This document shows positions 18,069 through 27,281 of a DNA stretch of 64,000 nt, piece by piece. This DNA is from Desulfovermiculus halophilus DSM 18834 (GTDB lineage Bacteria > Desulfobacterota > Desulfovibrionia > Desulfovibrionales > Desulfothermaceae). Each line of letters starts with the position of its first letter. Position 1 is the stretch's first letter. The translations under genes were made by a program, and so were the position numbers. Where the stretch lies: positions 186,001 to 250,000 of the forward strand of contig NZ_JIAK01000005.1 of assembly GCF_000620765.1 (NCBI RefSeq), written 5' to 3'. The notes beneath the pieces were generated by a model. It was not told the origin of the DNA and ran no database searches. It saw only the letters and a program-made list of their open reading frames with translations.

Positions 18069-19604
18069 ATGAACAGCAACACCTCGGAAATAGCCGGCAA
18101 TGCCGTCACAGTGGGCGGAGCAACCCTGCTCAGCCGGATTCTGGGCTTTGTCCGGGACCTGATCGTGGCCTTTGCCCTGGGGGCAGGCCCTTTGGCCGAC
18201 GCCTTCTTCGTCGCCTTTCGCCTGCCCAACCTTTTGCGCCGTCTGTTTGCCGAAGGTTCCTTGACCATGGCCTTTGTCCCGGTCTTCACCCGGATCCGCC
18301 ACGATCAGGGCATGGACGAAGCCCAGCGCATGGCCCGCTCCACCCTGTTCTGGCTGGTGCTTATCCTGGGAGGGATCACCGCCGCGGCCTTGATCTGGGC
18401 CCGGCCCCTGACCCTGATCGTGGCCCCGGGCTTTGCACAGGACCCGGCCGTGCTGGATTCTGCTGTTCATCTGGTCCGCATATGCTTTCCCTACATCCTG
18501 TTTATTTCCGCCGTTGCCCTGAGCATGGGGGTGCTCAACTCCATGGGCCATTTCCTGGCCCCGGCCCTTGCCCCCTGCTTTTTGAACCTCTCCATGATCC
18601 TGGCCTCCCTGATCGGGGTCTGGGCCGGGCTTTCGGTCCCGGTCTGCCTGGCCTGGGGGGTCTTGGCCGCCGGAGTTGTGCAGTGGTTGATCCAGCTGCC
18701 GGCCCTGCATGCCCGGGGCATTGTCTGGCGGGGGGAATGGAGCCCCTCCCACCCCGGAGTCCGCAGGGTCGGGCGGCTTATGCTGCCCACAGTCTTTGGA
18801 GCGGCGGTCTATCAGCTCAATGTGGTCCTGAACACGGTCCTGGCCTCTTTCTTGGTTCAGGGGAGCATCTCCTACCTGTACTACGCCGACCGCCTGGTCC
18901 AGTTCCCTTTGGGGGTGTTCGGCCTGGCGGTGAGCACAGCCGCCCTGCCCAGCCTGTCATCGTTGCTGGCCCGGGAGCAGCGGGTCGAGTTCGTGCGCAC
19001 CCTGCAGACCACGGTCAACCTGCTGCTGTTCATCAGCCTGCCGGCGGCCGCTGGACTGATCGGCCTCAGCCTGCCCATGGTCGATGTCCTGTTCGGCCGG
19101 GGGGCCTTTGATCCCGGAGCGGTCCAGGCCACTTCAGCAGCCTTGATCGGCTATTCCCTCGGCTTGCCCGCCTTCTGCGCCGTACGTTCCCTGGTCTCCG
19201 CCCTCTATGCCCTGGAGGATACGCGCAGTCCGGTCTGGGCGGCAGTTGTCAGCCTGGGCATCAACCTGGGGCTGGGGCTGCTCCTGATGCAGTTTATCGC
19301 CCATGTGGGGCTGGCTGTGGCCGTTTCTCTAGCTTCCTGGGCCAATGTCCTCCTGTTGGGCCGGGCCCTGAACCGTCATGTGGGACGATGGTTCGGCCTG
19401 CAGCCCGGTCTGCTGTGGATGACGGGACTGAGCGTGGTCCTGGGGCTGGCCTGCAGCCTGGCTGCCTCCTGGGGCTGGCCGAGCCTGGCCTGCATCCCCC
19501 TGTTCGCCGGGGCATACATGACTGCGGCCAGGATGCTTCACCTTCCGGAGGCGGAGATGATCCTCTCCACCCTGGGGCGCAAACTGGGCAAAGGAAGCAG
19601 GTGA
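18069..19604 (+). CDS. murJ: Lipid II flippase MurJ (MviN)
   Basis: A 511-residue MOP-superfamily membrane protein with about fourteen helices. The N-terminal block (ATLLSRILGFVRDLIVAFAL, then DAFFVAFRLPNLLRRLFAEG) is the diagnostic MurJ signature. It flips the peptidoglycan precursor lipid II across the inner membrane. The open frame starts at 17937, but MNSNTSEIAGNAVTV at 18069 starts the conserved protein. It is transcribed divergently from the DUF493 gene, and a methyltransferase gene follows after 5 bases. Confidence 0.94.
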   Translation: MNSNTSEIAGNAVTVGGATLLSRILGFVRDLIVAFALGAGPLADAFFVAFRLPNLLRRLFAEGSLTMAFVPVFTRIRHDQGMDEAQRMARSTLFWLVLILGGITAAALIWARPLTLIVAPGFAQDPAVLDSAVHLVRICFPYILFISAVALSMGVLNSMGHFLAPALAPCFLNLSMILASLIGVWAGLSVPVCLAWGVLAAGVVQWLIQLPALHARGIVWRGEWSPSHPGVRRVGRLMLPTVFGAAVYQLNVVLNTVLASFLVQGSISYLYYADRLVQFPLGVFGLAVSTAALPSLSSLLAREQRVEFVRTLQTTVNLLLFISLPAAAGLIGLSLPMVDVLFGRGAFDPGAVQATSAALIGYSLGLPAFCAVRSLVSALYALEDTRSPVWAAVVSLGINLGLGLLLMQFIAHVGLAVAVSLASWANVLLLGRALNRHVGRWFGLQPGLLWMTGLSVVLGLACSLAASWGWPSLACIPLFAGAYMTAARMLHLPEAEMILSTLGRKLGKGSR

Positions 19605-19609
19605 GTACA

Positions 19610-20374
19610 ATGGGAGACACAGCAGCGGCCGCCCGCTCAGCCTTTCCCTCCGGCCTTGTGCAGCCGGAGTCGGGATTCCGCTTCGGACTGGATTCCCTGC
19701 TTCTGGCCTGCTTCGCCTCGTGCAGGCCAGGCTGCCGGGTTGTGGACCTGGGGACCGGGTGCGGGGTGATCGGTCTGGGGCTGTGTCTGGCCAATCCTTG
19801 CAGCCGTCCCCGGGTGCTGGGGGTTGATGTGCAGGCCGGGATGGTGGAGGCGGCCACAGAGAACGCCCGCCGGCTGGGGCTTGCCGATCTGTATGCGGCC
19901 CGGAAGGGAGATGTGCGCCAGTACCGGAAGATCCCCGGGATGGGTCCTGAAAGCTTCGATCTGGTCCTCGCGAATCCCCCCTACCGCTTGATGGGGCAGG
20001 GCAGGCCGCCCCGGGATGAGGGCAAACGCGGGGCGTGCTTCGAATACCGGGCCAGGTTGAAGGATTTTTTGCAGGCCGCAGCCTTTGCCCTGACCAACAA
20101 GGGCCGGATCAGTCTGGTCTATATGGTCGAACGGCTGCCTGCACTGCTGCACGAGCTGCACGAATGCCGGCTGGAACCCAAAGAGATGCGGCTGGTGCAT
20201 GCCGCGGAGCACAAGCCGGCCGGCCTGGCCCTGCTCACGGCTAGAAAGAACGTCCGGCCGGGGCTTGCGGTGCATTCCCCCCTCTTTCTGGACCGGCCCA
20301 AGGAGCTGGAAGCCTTCTGTCCCTTAGTGGCCGGGGCTGAAGAGGCAGGAGGAGGCCGACTTGCAATCGGCTGA
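19610..20374 (+). CDS. N6-adenine methyltransferase, TrmN6-like
   Basis: A 254-residue SAM-dependent methyltransferase with motif I VVDLGTGCGVIGLG and the catalytic NPPY motif (LANPPYR) of N6-adenine enzymes. The order and length fit the TrmN6 family, which modifies A37 of tRNA-Val in E. coli. The start ATG 19610 has AAAGGAAGCAGG just upstream. The open frame reaches back into murJ, which I discount. The exact substrate is inferred. Confidence 0.82.
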   Translation: MGDTAAAARSAFPSGLVQPESGFRFGLDSLLLACFASCRPGCRVVDLGTGCGVIGLGLCLANPCSRPRVLGVDVQAGMVEAATENARRLGLADLYAARKGDVRQYRKIPGMGPESFDLVLANPPYRLMGQGRPPRDEGKRGACFEYRARLKDFLQAAAFALTNKGRISLVYMVERLPALLHELHECRLEPKEMRLVHAAEHKPAGLALLTARKNVRPGLAVHSPLFLDRPKELEAFCPLVAGAEEAGGGRLAIG

Positions 20375-20469
20375 AATTCAGGACACCATGACCAGCCATC
20401 CGCACGAGGCGGTTTTGAGTGTAGACGTTCTTTGCATTCATTCACAGCACGTTTTATGAGGAGACGAGA

Positions 20470-22050
20470 ATGGAGCCCCGACTAGAGACCTATGGATTGG
20501 CCAATGTAGGTGAAGTGCACCATAACCAGACCACGGCCGCCCTGTATGAGCAGGCAGTGCGCAGACAGGAAGGAAACATCGCCCATCTCGGCCCGTTGGT
20601 GGTCAGGACCGGCAACTATACCGGCCGTTCCCCGAATGACAAGTTCATTGTCCGGGAACCGAGTTCTGAGGAGCATATCTGGTGGGGGCCGGAGAACAAG
20701 CCTTTTGAGCCGGAAAACTTCGACCGGGTCTACGCCCGGCTGACCGCATATCTGCAGGGCAAGTCCATCTATGTCCAGGACTGCTATGCCGGGGCGGACA
20801 AAAACTACCACATCCCCATCCGGGTGATCACCGAGGAGGCATGGCACAGCCTGTTTGCCCGGAATCTGTTCATTCAGGTCAAGGACGCCCATGAGCTGGA
20901 GGAGCATGTCCCGGAGTTCACAATCATCGCCGCTCCGAGGTTTCATGCCGTGCCGGAGTTCGATGGAACCAACTCCGAAGCCTTTATCCTGGTCCATTTC
21001 GGGCGCAGGCTGATTCTCATCGGCGGAACCAGCTATGCCGGGGAAATCAAGAAATCCGTCTTCACAGTGCTCAACTATGTCCTGCCCCAGCGCTCCATTC
21101 TGGGCATGCACTGCTCAGCCAACCTGGGCGTGGATGGGGACAGCGCCCTGTACTTCGGTCTGTCCGGAACAGGCAAGACCACCTTGTCCACTGTATCCGA
21201 CCGGCGCTTGATCGGCGACGACGAGCACGGGTGGAACGACCAGGGCATCTTCAACTTTGAAGGGGGGTGCTACGCCAAGGTCATCCGGCTGTCCAAAGAG
21301 GCGGAGCCGGAGATCTATGAATGCACCCGCAAGTTCGGCACTGTGCTGGAGAACGTGCACCTGGACATGGAGAACAGGCGCCTGGATCTGGACGACGATT
21401 CCCTGACCGAGAACACCAGGGCGGCCTACCCCATGTCCCACATCCCCAACGCCATCCGCAAAGGCGTGGGGCCGCACCCCAAAAATATCTTCATGCTGGC
21501 CGCGGATGCCTTCGGCGTCCTTCCTCCCATCTCCAAGCTCACCCCGGAGCAGGCCATGTACCATTTCATGTCCGGATACACGGCCAAGCTGGCCGGAACG
21601 GAACGGGGGATCACCGAGCCCAAGGCCACCTTCAGCACCTGCTTCGGGGCCCCGTTTATGGCCCTGCATCCCAGGGTGTACGCCGACCTGCTGCGCCAGA
21701 AGATCAATGAACACAAGGTGGACTGCTGGCTGGTGAACACCGGATGGACAGGCGGGTCCTACGGCCAGGGCGGCCGGATGCCCATCCAGTACACCCGGGC
21801 CATGATCCGTGCCGCCCTGCAGGGCAGCCTGCGCAAGGTGCAGTATGCGCAGGAGCCGGTGTTCGGCCTCTATGTGCCCACATCCTGTCCGGCGGTTCCG
21901 GCGGATGTCCTCTGGCCCAAGAGCACGTGGAAGGACGAGGATGCCTACGACAGCAAGGGCCGGGAACTGGCCGAGCTGTTCAGGGCCAACTTCAAGCAGT
22001 TTGAGGACGATGTGGCCCCGGAAGTCCTGCAGGCCGGACCGCAGATATAG
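20470..22050 (+). CDS. pckA: Phosphoenolpyruvate carboxykinase (ATP)
   Basis: A 526-residue ATP-type PEP carboxykinase, the entry enzyme of gluconeogenesis (oxaloacetate + ATP to PEP + CO2). The kinase loop GLSGTGKTTLS is near residue 228, followed by DDEHGWND and FEGGCYAK. The N-terminal RTGNYTGRSPNDKFIV is also characteristic. A GAGGAGACGAG site precedes the ATG. About 96 gene-free bases separate it from the methyltransferase gene, so it probably has its own promoter. Confidence 0.96.
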   Translation: MEPRLETYGLANVGEVHHNQTTAALYEQAVRRQEGNIAHLGPLVVRTGNYTGRSPNDKFIVREPSSEEHIWWGPENKPFEPENFDRVYARLTAYLQGKSIYVQDCYAGADKNYHIPIRVITEEAWHSLFARNLFIQVKDAHELEEHVPEFTIIAAPRFHAVPEFDGTNSEAFILVHFGRRLILIGGTSYAGEIKKSVFTVLNYVLPQRSILGMHCSANLGVDGDSALYFGLSGTGKTTLSTVSDRRLIGDDEHGWNDQGIFNFEGGCYAKVIRLSKEAEPEIYECTRKFGTVLENVHLDMENRRLDLDDDSLTENTRAAYPMSHIPNAIRKGVGPHPKNIFMLAADAFGVLPPISKLTPEQAMYHFMSGYTAKLAGTERGITEPKATFSTCFGAPFMALHPRVYADLLRQKINEHKVDCWLVNTGWTGGSYGQGGRMPIQYTRAMIRAALQGSLRKVQYAQEPVFGLYVPTSCPAVPADVLWPKSTWKDEDAYDSKGRELAELFRANFKQFEDDVAPEVLQAGPQI

Positions 22051-22150
22051 GAGCACGCAATCAGGCTCATCGACACAGGGAGCCGGATTTCCTACAAGGA
22101 AACGTGTCCAGGCCATTAGGCTGCAAGTGCATTCTGTACATAATTTTGAC

Positions 22151-22229
22151 GGCTCTTCGACACAGAAAGTGGAACTGCATTCATAAGAGATGGAAAACTC
22201 CAAAGATCCACAGGCTAGGTCGAAGAACC
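22151..22229 (-). mobile_element. 79-bp MITE-like element, copy 1
   Basis: The element has ends GGCTCTTCGAC and GTCGAAGAACC (11-bp inverted repeats, one mismatch). It is flanked on both sides by the identical 8-mer ATTTTGAC (22143-22150 and 22230-22237), as expected for a target duplication. On the reverse strand it matches copy 3 at about 71 of 79 positions. It carries no coding sequence. It lies immediately upstream of the larC ribosome site. Confidence 0.8.
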
Positions 22230-22248
22230 ATTTTGACGAGGGCATGAC

Positions 22249-23466
22249 GTGTCGAACCAAGATGCTACTCATCTGTATCTGCAGTGTTCTACCGGGATCA
22301 GCGGCGACATGTTCCTGGCGGCCATGGCTGATCTCGGTTTGGATATTCGTCCTGTGGCCGAGATACTGACCGATGCCGGGGTCCCGGTGCGGATCGAAGC
22401 CGAAAAGGTGCGCAGCTGCGGATTGACCGGGACCCAGGCCGCGATATCGCCCCTGGAGCACGAACCGCCCCTGCGGACCATGGAACAGATAAAAACGGTC
22501 CTGGCCGCCTCCCGGTTTTCCGCAGGGATCACGGACAGGGCCCACCGGGCCTTTGAGCGTCTGGCCCGGGCCGAGGCCGCAGTCCACGGGGTCCAGGTCT
22601 CCGAGGTCCATTTCCATGAAGTGGGGGCTGTGGATACCCTGGCGGATATCGTGGGCTGCTTCTGGGCCCTGGAGCAGCTGGGGGTCAAGGAGGTCTCCTG
22701 CTCTCCCCTGCCCTGGTTTCAAGGCCGGGTGGAGTGCGCCCACGGGGTTTTGCCCCTCCCGGCTCCGGCCACGGTGGAGCTCTTGAAGGGCAAACCGATG
22801 TTCTCCACTTCCTTTGAGCAGGAGCTTATCACCCCCACTGGGGCCTTGCTCGTGGATCAAACGGCCTCCGGGTTCGGGCCTGCTCCGGATGGGACCCTGA
22901 CCACTGCCGGGATTGGATGGGGACGGATCGATCTGTCTCCGGTCCCCAACGGGGTGCGGGCCTTTCTTTTCGCCCCCCGGACAGCGGCCCGGGACCCAGA
23001 GGTGGAGCGGGTGGTCATCCTGGAAAGCAATGTGGATCACTTGACCGGAGAGGAGATCGGCAGCCTGTACGATCCCCTGCTGGCCGCAGGGGCCCTGGAT
23101 GTCATCTATCTGCCCGGGGTGATGAAGAAAAACCGCAGCGGCGGCCTGTTGCAGGTTTTGTGCAGGCCGGAGGAGCTGGACCGGGTTCAGACCTGCTTTG
23201 TGGATCAGACCATGACCCTGGGGCTGCGGCGCAGGGAGGCGGAGAGGATCGTTCTGCCCAGGCGCACGGAGGAGGCGTCAACTGCCCTGGGGCCGGTGGC
23301 GTCCAAGGCGGCTTCCTGGCGGGGGGCAACCTGGAGCAGGCCGGAACACGAGGCCCTGGAGGACCTGGCCCGGAAGACAGGGCGTTCAGTGGTTCAGCTG
23401 CGGTACATGCTGCAGGGCTTGGACAAGGACGAGACATCGGATTCAGACCCTGACCACCAGGAGTGA
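22249..23466 (+). CDS. larC: LarC, nickel-pincer cofactor chelatase
   Basis: A 405-residue LarC-family protein. LarC inserts nickel into the pyridinium-bisthiocarboxylate mononucleotide to make the nickel-pincer cofactor of lactate racemase and related LarA enzymes. The N-terminal CSTGISGDMFLAAMADLG is the family hallmark, and the HFHEVGAVDTLADIVG motif follows. The start is GTG 22249 with GAGGG six bases upstream. Length is normal. larA, larB and larE are not in the window. The only thing just upstream is the 79-bp element. Confidence 0.9.
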   Translation: MSNQDATHLYLQCSTGISGDMFLAAMADLGLDIRPVAEILTDAGVPVRIEAEKVRSCGLTGTQAAISPLEHEPPLRTMEQIKTVLAASRFSAGITDRAHRAFERLARAEAAVHGVQVSEVHFHEVGAVDTLADIVGCFWALEQLGVKEVSCSPLPWFQGRVECAHGVLPLPAPATVELLKGKPMFSTSFEQELITPTGALLVDQTASGFGPAPDGTLTTAGIGWGRIDLSPVPNGVRAFLFAPRTAARDPEVERVVILESNVDHLTGEEIGSLYDPLLAAGALDVIYLPGVMKKNRSGGLLQVLCRPEELDRVQTCFVDQTMTLGLRRREAERIVLPRRTEEASTALGPVASKAASWRGATWSRPEHEALEDLARKTGRSVVQLRYMLQGLDKDETSDSDPDHQE

Positions 23467-23494
23467 TCCGGCGGGCCGGAACGCTGGGGTGAGC

Positions 23495-23513
23495 GGCCCC
23501 CGGCGAGCCGGGG
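23495..23513. terminator. Possible bidirectional terminator hairpin
   Basis: GC-rich arms GCCCC(C)GG and CCGGGGC around a CGAG loop, with one bulged C. It lies between the convergent larC and nth stop codons. There is no T run on either side, so it is only a weak candidate. Confidence 0.25.
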
Positions 23514-23515
23514 CA

Positions 23516-24220
23516 TCAATCCAGGCCTGTTCGCGGGCACAGATCGGCCAGGATGCATTGGCCGCACTGCGGGCTCCTGGCCCGGCAGACCTCCCGGCCG
23601 TACCAGACCAGGAAATGATTGATCTCCCCCCAGGCCTGGCGGGGAAACAACGGCATCAGATCCCGCTCTATCCGTCCGGGGTCCTGGGAAGAGCTCAGTC
23701 CGAGCCGGTAGCTCAGGCGCTTGACATGGGTATCCACGGCGATACCTTCGTGGACCCCGAATCCGTGGGAGAGGACGATGTTGGCCGTCTTTCTGGCCAC
23801 CCCGGGCAGGGTCAGCAGGTCCTGCATCCTGGAGGGCACCTGGGAGCTGTAGTCCTGAACCAGCTTGCGGGCCGTCCGGATGAGGTTCGCGGCCTTGTTC
23901 CGGTACAAGCCGGTGGAGCGGATGACCGCTTCCACCTCGGACTGCTGTGCGTCGGCCAGGTCCATTATTGTGGGCCAGCGGGCGAAAAGCACGGGGGTGA
24001 CCGCATTGACCCTGCCGTCGGTGCACTGAGCGGCCAGGATGGTGGCCACCAGGAGCTCCCAGGGGGAATGCCAGGTCAACTGGCTGCCCACCTCAGGGTA
24101 GCGCCGCCGAAGGCGGTCCAGGATGGATGCGGCCCTATCGATTCGGGATTGGTCGGTTGAAGCGGAGTGCACTGGGAAGGGATACCGGAAAAAATCGTTT
24201 TCGGCAAGGAGGTGGATCAT
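23516..24220 (-). CDS. nth: Endonuclease III
   Basis: A DNA glycosylase/AP lyase of base-excision repair acting on oxidised pyrimidines. It has the helix-hairpin-helix LPGVARKTANIVL with the catalytic lysine, the catalytic aspartate in VDTHVKR, and a C-terminal [4Fe-4S] ligand set C-x6-C-x2-C-x5-C. The start is uncertain. ATG 24220 (234 residues) has an AGGA eight bases upstream but shares bases with the divergent cutA start codon. GTG 24172 would give 218 residues, nearer the usual length. Confidence 0.93.
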   Translation of the reverse strand: MIHLLAENDFFRYPFPVHSASTDQSRIDRAASILDRLRRRYPEVGSQLTWHSPWELLVATILAAQCTDGRVNAVTPVLFARWPTIMDLADAQQSEVEAVIRSTGLYRNKAANLIRTARKLVQDYSSQVPSRMQDLLTLPGVARKTANIVLSHGFGVHEGIAVDTHVKRLSYRLGLSSSQDPGRIERDLMPLFPRQAWGEINHFLVWYGREVCRARSPQCGQCILADLCPRTGLD

Positions 24221-24545
24221 GCAGGCAGTCCTGGTATACATCACCTGTCGGGACGAGGGCGAGGCCAAGGGGGTGGGAGAAGCCCTGATAGAGTCCCGGC
24301 TGGCGGCGTGCGTGAACATCATCGACGGTATGCGGTCCATGTTCTGGTGGGGAGGAAAGATTGATCAGGACGTGGAAACCGTGCTTTTGGCCAAGACCCG
24401 GGTCGGGTTGGTGGGCAAACTGACGGATAAGGTCAAGGCTGTGCACAGCGATGAGTGCCCCTGTGTGGTGGCAGTGCCCATCATAGACGGAAACCCGGAT
24501 TTCTTGGCCTGGATTCAGTCCGAAACCGGAGCCGGGGCCGAATAG
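24219..24545 (+). CDS. cutA: Divalent-cation tolerance protein CutA
   Basis: A 108-residue CutA1-family protein forming a ferredoxin-like trimer. Typical motifs are VYITCRDEGEAKGVGEAL and RLAACVNIIDGMRSMFWW with the KIDQDVE segment. The ATG 24219 has a perfect AAGGAGGTG site. Copper tolerance is the historical phenotype; the true role is unsettled. Its start codon overlaps the likely start of nth on the other strand. Confidence 0.94.
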   Translation: MQAVLVYITCRDEGEAKGVGEALIESRLAACVNIIDGMRSMFWWGGKIDQDVETVLLAKTRVGLVGKLTDKVKAVHSDECPCVVAVPIIDGNPDFLAWIQSETGAGAE

Positions 24546-24587
24546 CCGCCCGGGCCGAAATGAGCAAAGGACTCTTGGACACAACCC

Positions 24588-25976
24588 ATGGAGCTTCGTA
24601 CAGGTCATACACATACAGGGGGGAGGGATCCGGACTCCAGGCCTGGATTTCACATCATTACCTTCGGCTGTCAGATGAATGTCTGCGATTCGCAGTGGCT
24701 GGAGCAGAGCCTGAGCCTTCGCGGCTGGCGTCCGGTACCGGAGGACAAGGCCGAGGCCATTGTGATCAACACCTGCAGTGTGCGGGAAAAACCGGAGCAG
24801 AAGGTGTACAGCCTTTTGGGCCGGCTGCGGAGCCTGTGGAAGGCCGATCCAAGGGTGTTTGTGGCCGTGGGCGGGTGCGTGGCCCAGCAGATCGGGGAGG
24901 GGTTCTGGAATCGGTTCCCCTTCGTCCGTCTGGTCTTTGGCTCGGACGGGGTGGCTCAGGTCCCGGCAGCCCTGGACCAGCTGCGGGAGGATCCCGGGCT
25001 GCGTCTGTCCTATCTCGATTTCTGCAGCTCGTACCCGGAACGGGAGCGGGTCTGGAACCAGGCCTGTGCCCCATCCCAGGCCTTTGTGACCATCATGCAG
25101 GGCTGCGACAACTTCTGCGCCTACTGTATCGTCCCCTATACCCGGGGGCGGCAGAAATCCCGTCCGTTGCCGGAGGTGATCACCGAGTGTTCGGACCTGG
25201 TCCGTTCCGGGGCCCGGGAGATCACCCTGCTGGGCCAGAATGTGAACAGTTACGGCCAAGATCAGTCCGGGGACGGAGGCAGCTTTGCCCAGCTGCTGGA
25301 GGAAGTCTGCGCGCTTCCCGGCCTAGAGCGGGTGAGGTTCACCACCTCGCACCCCAAGGATCTTCATCCTCAGGTTATTCAAGCTTTCGGCCGGCATCAG
25401 AATTTGTGCCCGGCCCTGCACCTTCCCCTGCAGTCCGGATCGGACCGGATCTTGCAAAAAATGGGGCGGAGGTACACAACCAGCCAATACCTGGAGCTGG
25501 TTGCAGCCCTGCGCCGGGTCCGGCCGGATATTGTCCTGAGCACCGATCTGATCGTTGGTTTTCCAGGAGAGACGGAGGAAGATTTTGAACAGACCCTGGA
25601 CATGGTCCGCAGGATCGGTTTTGACTCCAGCTTTTCCTTCAAGTATTCTCCACGGCCAGGAGTGCGGGCCAGTCTGATGCCCGGACAGGTCGCGGAGGAG
25701 GTCAAGGCCGGGCGGCTGCAGCGCCTGCAAGTGCTGCAGGAGGAGCTGACCCAGCATTCATTGGACCGGCTCAAAGGCCGGGTCATCCCGGTGCTGGTGG
25801 AAAAGCGGGGCGCATCCCGGTTTGAGGGGCAATGGCAGGGCCGTGAAGCCGGCGGCCGGGTTGTTCATTTTACCTGGCCCTCTGACCAGGAGCTCACAGG
25901 ACGTTTTGTCCGGGTCCGGGTCCAGACAGCCATGAAACATTCCGTTTCCGGGGAGGCAGTGAAAGGACCATGGTAA
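24588..25976 (+). CDS. miaB: tRNA-2-methylthio-N6-dimethylallyladenosine synthase
   Basis: A 462-residue radical-SAM methylthiotransferase that adds the 2-methylthio group to i6A37 in tRNA. The N-terminal cluster cysteines are C28, C63 and C97 (FGCQMN, NTCSVR, GGCVAQ). The radical SAM triad is C174, C178 and C181 (CDNFCAYC). A C-terminal TRAM domain follows. Motifs and length favour MiaB over RimO. Its stop overlaps the start of the next gene by 7 bases. Confidence 0.94.
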   Translation: MELRTGHTHTGGRDPDSRPGFHIITFGCQMNVCDSQWLEQSLSLRGWRPVPEDKAEAIVINTCSVREKPEQKVYSLLGRLRSLWKADPRVFVAVGGCVAQQIGEGFWNRFPFVRLVFGSDGVAQVPAALDQLREDPGLRLSYLDFCSSYPERERVWNQACAPSQAFVTIMQGCDNFCAYCIVPYTRGRQKSRPLPEVITECSDLVRSGAREITLLGQNVNSYGQDQSGDGGSFAQLLEEVCALPGLERVRFTTSHPKDLHPQVIQAFGRHQNLCPALHLPLQSGSDRILQKMGRRYTTSQYLELVAALRRVRPDIVLSTDLIVGFPGETEEDFEQTLDMVRRIGFDSSFSFKYSPRPGVRASLMPGQVAEEVKAGRLQRLQVLQEELTQHSLDRLKGRVIPVLVEKRGASRFEGQWQGREAGGRVVHFTWPSDQELTGRFVRVRVQTAMKHSVSGEAVKGPW

Positions 25977-26464
25977 AAATGAAGATTTTCGGGTTGGCCT
26001 TGGACGAACAGTCGCAGGTCCCCCTGCTCATCCTCAAGGATTTGGAGGATACGCAGGTTCTGCCCATCTGGATCGGAGCCATGGAGGCCATGGCCATCTC
26101 CATCAGTCTGAACAAGGTGTCCATCTCCAGACCGTTGACCCACGACCTCATGCTCCAGACCCTGGCTACCCTGGGGGCGGCAGTTGAGCGGGTGGAGATC
26201 GTGGATCTGCGCGAGGGCACCTATTATGCAGAGATCCATCTGGTGCATGCGGACCGGACCTATCTGGTGGACAGCCGGCCATCGGATGCCATTGCCCTGG
26301 CGGTGCGGGCGGAGGCCCCGGTCTATGCCGCCCAGTCCCTTTTGGACCGGGTGGCCAAGCAGTTCGACCAGGAGCACGAGGTCGTGCTCAAGGACGAGGA
26401 GTCCGAACGCTGGACGGAGTTTCTGGAAAAATACAATATTGACCAGACCAAATACAAGATGTGA
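25970..26464 (+). CDS. Bifunctional nuclease family (DUF151) protein
   Basis: A 164-residue protein of the BFN/DUF151 family, with the core motif LPIWIGAMEAMAIS and the later SRPSDAIALAVRAEAPVY. Relatives in plants and Thermotoga have been described as nucleases or left uncharacterised. The ATG lies within the end of miaB, suggesting translational coupling. The activity in this organism is unknown. Confidence 0.87.
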   Translation: MVKMKIFGLALDEQSQVPLLILKDLEDTQVLPIWIGAMEAMAISISLNKVSISRPLTHDLMLQTLATLGAAVERVEIVDLREGTYYAEIHLVHADRTYLVDSRPSDAIALAVRAEAPVYAAQSLLDRVAKQFDQEHEVVLKDEESERWTEFLEKYNIDQTKYKM

Positions 26465-26574
26465 GCTGATGCACAGACCCGGCGGCGGGCCCGAAGGGTG
26501 GGCGCTCCCTGTCCGGCTGGGATCAATGGTTGGCCGAATTCTGCGGGCCCATCCCGCAAGTTGACAATACCCAG

Positions 26575-27231
26575 ATGATAGAATTTCATACCCACACCGT
26601 GTTCAGCGACGGCAAGCTCCTGCCTGCCGCCCTGGCCAGACGGGCCAGGATGCTGGATTACCAGGCCGTGGCCTTCACCGACCATGCGGACTGGACCAAC
26701 TATGCCTGGATTCTGGAGCGGCACATGCAGAGCCTGACCCCCAGGGGCCTCTTCTGCGGGCTGGATCTGATTGTCGGCCTTGAGCTCACCCACGTACCTC
26801 CCCCCCTGATGCACGAAATGGTGGACAGTGCCCGCCAAAACGGAGCCCAGCTGATCCTGGCCCACGGGGAAAGCCTGGCCGACGGGGTGGAGATTGGAAC
26901 GAATCTGGCGGCCATTGAGGCCGGAGTGGACATTCTGGCCCATCCTGGACTGATCCAGGAAGAAGAGGCCAGGCTGGCAGGAGAGAAGGGGGTCCTCCTG
27001 GAGATATCCGCCCGGTCCGGGCACTGTCTGACCAACGGGCACGTGGCGGCTGTGGCCCGCAAACACGGGGCCCAGGTTGTCCTGGGCAGCGATGTGCATG
27101 TGGCCGCAGACCTTCCTTCCAGGGAACAGCGGCGGTGCATCGCCCTGGGGGCGGGCCTGAGCGAAGAAGAATACCTGCAGGCCGAGCGTCGGGCCCAGGA
27201 TCTGCTGCAGACGGTGAGATCCCGGACCTAG
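26575..27231 (+). CDS. PHP-domain phosphoesterase (histidinol-phosphatase-like)
   Basis: A 218-residue PHP-family metal-dependent phosphoesterase. The motif order is EFHTHTVFSDG (metal ligands), FTDHADWTN, ILAHGES, ILAHPGL and a late GSDVHVA, which matches the PHP active site. The frame opens at TTG 26530, but MIEFHTHTVFSDG is the usual family start. No good ribosome site is visible, so the start is uncertain. The substrate cannot be assigned. Confidence 0.8.
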   Translation: MIEFHTHTVFSDGKLLPAALARRARMLDYQAVAFTDHADWTNYAWILERHMQSLTPRGLFCGLDLIVGLELTHVPPPLMHEMVDSARQNGAQLILAHGESLADGVEIGTNLAAIEAGVDILAHPGLIQEEEARLAGEKGVLLEISARSGHCLTNGHVAAVARKHGAQVVLGSDVHVAADLPSREQRRCIALGAGLSEEEYLQAERRAQDLLQTVRSRT

Positions 27232-27281
27232 CGTCCCTCGGCACCAACTTTAAAACTGCATCCAAAACAAGGAAAGATTCC

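Noticed and set aside
21115-23040. 641-codon open frame on the minus strand
   Set aside because: It is antisense to pckA and larC, both clear genes, and crosses the 79-bp element; its composition is antisense-like.
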